Positions 61,301 through 64,000 of a stretch of 64,000 nt of DNA are shown here, one piece after another; the stretch's first letter is position 1; each line of letters starts with the position of its first letter. Position numbers and translations under genes: made by a program. Origin of the DNA: Liolophura sinensis. Lineage: Eukaryota; Mollusca; Polyplacophora; Chitonida; Chitonidae. The notes under the pieces are model-generated. The model saw only the letters and a list, made by a program, of their open reading frames with translations, was not told where the DNA came from and searched no databases. The DNA is taken from contig NC_088303.1 in assembly GCF_032854445.1 (NCBI RefSeq), positions 28,127,265 to 28,191,264 on the forward strand, given 5' to 3'.

Positions 61301-63972
61301 GGGCAGAAGACCAATGTATAGGTGAATCACTTGTGACCAATGTGACCATTGTTTTCACAATGAACAACACAGAGATCACCTAGTAAGCAGACACATATGA
61401 TGTCAGCTGCAGGATACAGGAATATACACATCCCCCATTGCTCTCTGGTGAAAACAGCAGTATTTTGTCTGATGTGGCATAATGTAGGTAATGAGATATC
61501 TTTGGCCTTTACTGGACGTGTAATTCTAGATATCTACCTGAATTCTACGTATCCATCAATCACTGCCAGGGCTACAAAGTCCCTGCCCCCAGAGAGGTGC
61601 TGTCCCGTATAGAGGAGAATGCCGTCCTTGTTGAGGGAGCGAAACTCCAGCTCTATGGTGAGTTCCCTACTGACCTGGGGAAAGCCCGGTAGAACAAGGT
61701 ATGACTGGCCCGAGAAGGATGGGACACCAAATGCGATCTCTGAATAATAAAAAAGGACACAATGATCAAACATAAACCCCAGCAAACTGCTGACTGTTGG
61801 TTGTTTCAAAGCCAATTGTGGATGTACACTTGCAAAGATCTTGATTTTGTGAGTCATATTTAAATCTGAATATATTGGGCCAGTGCTTCAAAACATTTTA
61901 GAAATATTGATCTGAATTTTGCATGGATGCAAAATTTGGCTTCAATCTGCTGTCCAAAGTTAGACGTATCAGTTACAGAAAAGTCAACTGATAATAACAA
62001 CAATTAGGTAGCACCGTATTGTCAAAATCATTGATATATCCAAAAATTAATGGGGAAACCCATATTTGAACTTACTGCGAAGACTGGACAGAAAATGAAC
62101 CTGGGAGGAGGTTCATAATATTAATTATTAATCAGGTTAAGGGTTGAGGCAGTTCACCCACAGACTGTCACTCACCCTCCTTGCAGATGGCGCCCCCTTT
62201 ACCCAGGGGACATAAACAGCTGAAACCCAGGGACTTGTCCGGTGTACATGTACCTCCGTTCTGACATGGGTTGATGTCACAAATATCCCCATCTGTGGGT
62301 GGAGGACTGGCAGTGGATGGGCGGCGTACTTCTGGAAAGGGGAGACAACTTGGATCAGTTATGTACAGATATTACACTGTAAAACCACTCAAATCACTAG
62401 TAATTTCAGGCATTTGCTTAACCCCACATATGACAATGATAATGTAGTACTTGGCTCCAAAAAGTTTGACGGCTTGCTCAATACTGACTGTGATGCTACA
62501 GATCTAGTTTTCACGACCACCCGGGGTAAACAGAAACCCTGACACTAATAGTTAAACCTGGGACTGTCGCCTAACACTGGTCTCAGCCTAAACATAGTGT
62601 TATCACAGTCACTACAACTGCACATAATGTTATCACAGTCACTACTACAGCACATAATGTTATCACAGTCACTACAGCAACACAAAATGTTATCGCAGTC
62701 ACTATCACAACACATAATGTTATCTTATTTATTTACCTGAGCACATAGTGTTATCTAGTGTTGGTATGTAGCTGTTGAGACATTTACAGACTCCCTGACG
62801 ACAGCGTGAGTGTGGAATGTTACAGTCTCCAGACTCGGGACACCGCCCATCTATCCTCCCTGACAGATAAGGCGGGGAGAGACAGGTGTTAGTACAGGAA
62901 CTATCAACACAGCTGGACATTCCATACATGTTACAGAAGTTACAAGTGTTAATAAACTGTTATAAGTGAGTTCAAATGCAAGGTAAATGTAAATATAAGA
63001 CAAAAATCGACAAAGTAAAGGTTAGAAATGGTTGGAAAGTCATTAAAGTATCTGGAATAAATTTGTATTAGGAGTAAATATGTGTTAGAACAAGATGAAG
63101 ATGTTACCAGGGTCAATGTTCACATGCATATATGAATATACAAAGTGTTATTAACATGTTTAATTAACAAAATAATGAACTGTCCAAGCCACACTATTAG
63201 TTCTATACAGGCAAGTCAGTAGCATGCCACCAGTGAACCAGAGGTTTGCCTGTGGTGTGCAACTTCAGGAGTCTTTGTCGAACACTGGCAGAAAACTCCA
63301 GCTACTGAACAATAAATCCAATGATTACTTCTTTGTTTAATTAGGGTTTAATCTCACTTTCAACCTTAATTCCCTATTCATGTGCATACGTATATATCTT
63401 ACACTCATTATAGGAGACCTAACCCAACGCTAACATGCTGCCTCACTGGAATACTATGCAAAAAACACCGGACACATTATACTGAGCTGATAAGTAACCG
63501 GTCTAATGCCAAGTGAGGCAGAACCTGAGTTTCCAATTTTGAAGTGATAGGTAAGACCACACTCAGTTTTGAACCCAGGGCCTATCACTTATGAGGTAAA
63601 ATGTTCTATTGATATCCAAATGCAAGTGCAATAACTAAGGACCTCAGTCAGATGAAGGCTACACACATGAACATGGTAATGGAATACTAGAAGCCTGCTG
63701 CAAGTATGCGTGAAATAGTAACACGCTGGTGAGCACATTTAGCTTGGTGGGTAAGTTTTGTAAATATGACATAAAAGATTTCAGTCATCACGTATGTAAT
63801 CGTTAGAGATATAAATAAACCTGACATTAACCTCTTGGTCTACCAGGTGATCGGACGGTTGGTTTTGTGAGGAATCGGCCGTAGTCTTCATTCGTTAGCC
63901 GTGCCACGAACTTTGTGTTGCGCAACTTTGTGGTGGGGGGAGCTAATGTTGTTACTGCTGAGGTAGTTGTTC
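51842..63972 (-). CDS. AGRN: agrin, C-terminal 17 exons
   Basis: Exons: 63832-63972, 62737-62859, 62176-62331, 61538-61739, 60329-60541, 59718-59857, 59248-59355, 58938-59072, 58554-58676, 58068-58185, 57180-57291, 56737-56853, 55811-55997, 55234-55315, 53541-53780, 52686-52789 and 51842-51993. All phases agree, giving 816 residues and a stop at 51842-51844. The order is Ser/Thr-rich, Cys-rich, EGF, LG1, EGF, EGF, LG2, EGF, LG3. One EGF between LG2 and LG3, and the absence of the usual Cys in LG2 (FTGAIQR), point to agrin rather than perlecan, which has two. Agrin is a secreted heparan-sulfate proteoglycan of basement membranes and synapses; the LG domains bind dystroglycan, and LG3 in vertebrates activates LRP4/MuSK. 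No insert resembling a vertebrate z exon was seen. The 63832 exon edge is uncertain (alternative donor gives 63844). The N-terminal part lies beyond the right edge. Confidence 0.88.
52022..52166 (-). mobile_element. SINE family A, rearranged
   Basis: It has the tail (attt)n, 'actcaagaatatttcactta' and 'cgacagcggccagcgttatg', then a deletion to the end of the head, 'accctcggccacaaaggccc'. It lies about 30 bp upstream of the last agrin exon in the acceptor-side intron. Confidence 0.8.
52369..52443. repeat. 18-bp tandem repeat
   Basis: Four near-perfect copies of 'actggtttaatgttgtac' in the agrin intron between the last two exons. Confidence 0.95.
54233..54505. mobile_element. fold-back element with Tc1/mariner-like arms
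   Basis: Arms 54233-54332 and 54405-54505 are inverted repeats of about 100 bp with a 72-bp spacer (shared 'gatgacagcctgaacc' and 'accacctgtcag'). The minus frame of the left arm reads RRLTGGVRRMVQAVIQAHGG, which resembles the C-terminal end of IS630/Tc1/mariner-type transposases (R.M..R..A.I.A.GG..). It could be a MITE made of two inverted transposase 3' ends. It is in the LG3 intron. Confidence 0.6.
54537..54805. repeat. Degenerate minisatellite 'ggaggaaaccagacag'
   Basis: About nine to ten degenerate units of roughly 25-30 bp with the core 'gaaaccagacagagc' or 'gaaactagacag'; a stray unit is near 53905. The frame 54604-54837 (KETRQS repeats) is a by-product. It lies between the LG3 exons and is not next to an exon edge. 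Confidence 0.85.
55811..55997 (-). CDS. AGRN: agrin exon: end of LG2 and EGF before LG3
   Basis: Encodes IYINGRLIDDLPSEAL (last strand of LG2) and one EGF module with six Cys: PPCNVNPCMNGGVCVPQ, SSYTCRCPIEYVGMRCQ. A single EGF at this position is the agrin pattern. Confidence 0.9.
56737..58676 (-). CDS. AGRN: agrin exons for LG2
   Basis: Exons 58554-58676, 58068-58185, 57180-57291 and 56737-56853 give VPEFDGNSYMELPLTDYVGR, LSIEVWFKALKPDG, VILFATQYSGGSGDYISLNL, FDIGSGPAVIKSAKPIELNT, KNGDMIVDGGKP and LNLGESMFVGGYPS. The final part reads FTGAIQR where LG1 and LG3 have a Cys. Confidence 0.9.
57853..57998 (-). mobile_element. SINE family A, truncated
   Basis: Plus reading: (attt)n, 'gtttaacgccgcactcaaga', 'aagccctggggaaagcaacg', 'ccatccgcaggttgctggca'. 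The head is missing. It is in an LG2 intron. Confidence 0.85.
58247..58413 (-). mobile_element. SINE family A, truncated
   Basis: Plus reading: (attt)n, 'tatgccttactcaagaatat', 'acgatggcggccagcgttat', 'cagaccttcccacatacagc'. It is the second SINE in the LG2 introns, 250 bp from the one at 57853-57998. Confidence 0.87.
58938..59355 (-). CDS. AGRN: agrin exons for two EGF modules between LG1 and LG2
   Basis: Exon 59248-59355 encodes DCGDSPCSSLPCQNGGTC, then SHKCLCTKEF. Exon 58938-59072 encodes CEKPSSPCLNNPCQGGGVC and FDCTCPADREGRFCEK. Both start and end in phase 1, the usual arrangement for shuffled EGF exons. The first module has only five visible Cys up to the exon end; its sixth comes from the next exon (DQC). 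Confidence 0.9.
59718..61739 (-). CDS. AGRN: agrin exons for LG1
   Basis: Exons 61538-61739, 60329-60541 and 59718-59857 give VPSFSGQSYLVLPGFPQVSR, LEFRSLNKDGILLYTGQ, GRDFVALAVIDGYVEFR, FDLGSGPVTLRSRNPIELNK, LLVIGDEKGVQ, LDLEENLYLGNVP and GLVGCIEFIRAGRKENMREY. Confidence 0.9.
60647..60905. repeat. dispersed repeat R2, agrin intron copy
   Basis: Contains (attt)-rich start, 'aactgttgttgaaaggtata', 'aaaccactgaccactgg', 'agttactgacaaactttgat' and 'aagacaagtggtcatcaacg'. It is one of the longer copies of this repeat in the window. Confidence 0.6.
62176..62331 (-). CDS. AGRN: agrin exon for EGF before LG1
   Basis: Encodes a short Pro/Ser/Thr linker (PSTASPPPTDG) and one EGF module: DICDINPCQNGGTCTPD and GFSCLCPLGKGGAICKE. 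It matches the first EGF of agrin's C-terminal half. Confidence 0.88.
62592..62756. repeat. 30-bp minisatellite in register with an agrin exon edge
   Basis: Units start at 62592, 62622, 62652, 62682 and 62712 ('acataatgttatcacagtca'), each exactly 30 bp. The next position in register, 62742, is 'acatagtgttatctag', which lies inside exon 62737-62859 (Asp-Asn-Thr-Met-Cys). The array therefore extends from the exon's 3' end across its GTAAAT donor into the intron. Confidence 0.9.
62737..62859 (-). CDS. AGRN: agrin exon: Cys-rich (EB-like) module
   Basis: Encodes RIDGRCPESGDCNIPHSRC, then RQGVCKCLNSYIPTLDNTMC: six Cys in a pattern like the invertebrate EB module rather than EGF. The acceptor tract (ctctccccgccttatctgtcag in two parts) is strong. 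A longer version starting at 62912 is also open and would add CVDSSCTNTCLSPPYLS. I do not recall such a module at this position in vertebrate agrin. Confidence 0.7.
63430..63600. repeat. dispersed repeat with 'gctgcctcactgga'
   Basis: 'catgctgcctcactggaata', 'aacaccggacacattatact' and 'ttttgaacccagggcctatc' recur in part at 43430-43530 ('gtgctgcctcactggaacg', 'gaagacaccacg'). Probably another SINE family. It is in an agrin intron. Confidence 0.45.
63832..63972 (-). CDS. AGRN: agrin exon: Ser/Thr-rich linker
   Basis: Encodes TTTSAVTTLAPPTTKLR, then NTKFVARLTNEDYGRFLTKP and TVRSPGRPR. The Thr/Pro stretch is a likely mucin-type glycosylation region, as in the linker upstream of the LG half of agrin. 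The acceptor tcttgtttacag is good; the donor is either GTTAAT (63832) or GTAGAC (63844), both in phase 1. Confidence 0.65.
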
Positions 63973-64000
63973 CTGTAAACAAGAGAGAGATCTTTGAACA

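Noticed and set aside
51842..63972. Perlecan as the identity of the LG/EGF gene
   Set aside because: Perlecan domain V has two EGF modules between LG2 and LG3; here there is one, and LG2 lacks the terminal Cys, as in agrin.

Overview
The window is animal genomic DNA: intron-rich genes with GT-AG splice sites, dense short interspersed repeats, AT-rich spacers, and no operons or prokaryotic signals. The dominant repeat is a tRNA-headed SINE whose 3' half contains the signature around 'ttgagtacggcgtaaaacacc' followed by an (aaat)n tail, present in about 16 copies. From memory that repeat type is typical of molluscs and related lophotrochozoans, so a marine mollusc or close relative is the best guess. 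No search was possible.

Layout. (1) 1.4-6.5 kb, minus strand: the 5' part of a gene I could not identify; four or five exons can be placed and it runs off the left edge. (2) 6.6-9.3 kb: spacer with two related 0.4-0.55 kb inverted-repeat elements (the other copy is in gene 1), one of them split by a SINE, and a degenerate 4-bp repeat. (3) 9.36-24.5 kb: a mobile-element-rich block made of two direct copies of a 6-7 kb unit (about 9.82-17.03 and 17.04-23.30). It is closed on the right by inverted copies of its left end. One copy carries a DIRS-type reverse-transcriptase relic, the other an LTR-like insertion. (4) 24.74-35.13 kb, minus strand: a complete 11-exon SLC17 (sialin/vesicular anion transporter) gene encoding 528 residues. 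(5) 38.25-45.43 kb, plus strand: a complete 6-exon gene for a FAM187-like two-Ig, single-pass membrane protein of 470 residues. (6) 45.4-51.8 kb: a 45-bp minisatellite, SINEs and AT-rich DNA. (7) 51.84-63.97 kb, minus strand: the 3' 17 exons of an agrin gene (816 residues seen), covering a Ser/Thr-rich stretch, a Cys-rich module, EGF-LG1-EGF-EGF-LG2-EGF-LG3 and the stop codon. All exon phases agree inside the SLC17, FAM187-like and agrin models; the one boundary left ambiguous is the 3' end of the first agrin exon.

Most unusual observation: four separate minisatellites (units 21, 75-84, 45 and 30 bp) each have a unit that coincides with the 3' end of a coding exon. In three cases this is the exon edge plus its 5' splice site, in one the last codons plus the stop. 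In the FAM187-like gene the 84-bp units keep the reading frame and repeat the splice donor, so the array can offer alternative in-frame donors. The genes are not functionally linked; the shared theme is exon-edge-seeded tandem repeats.
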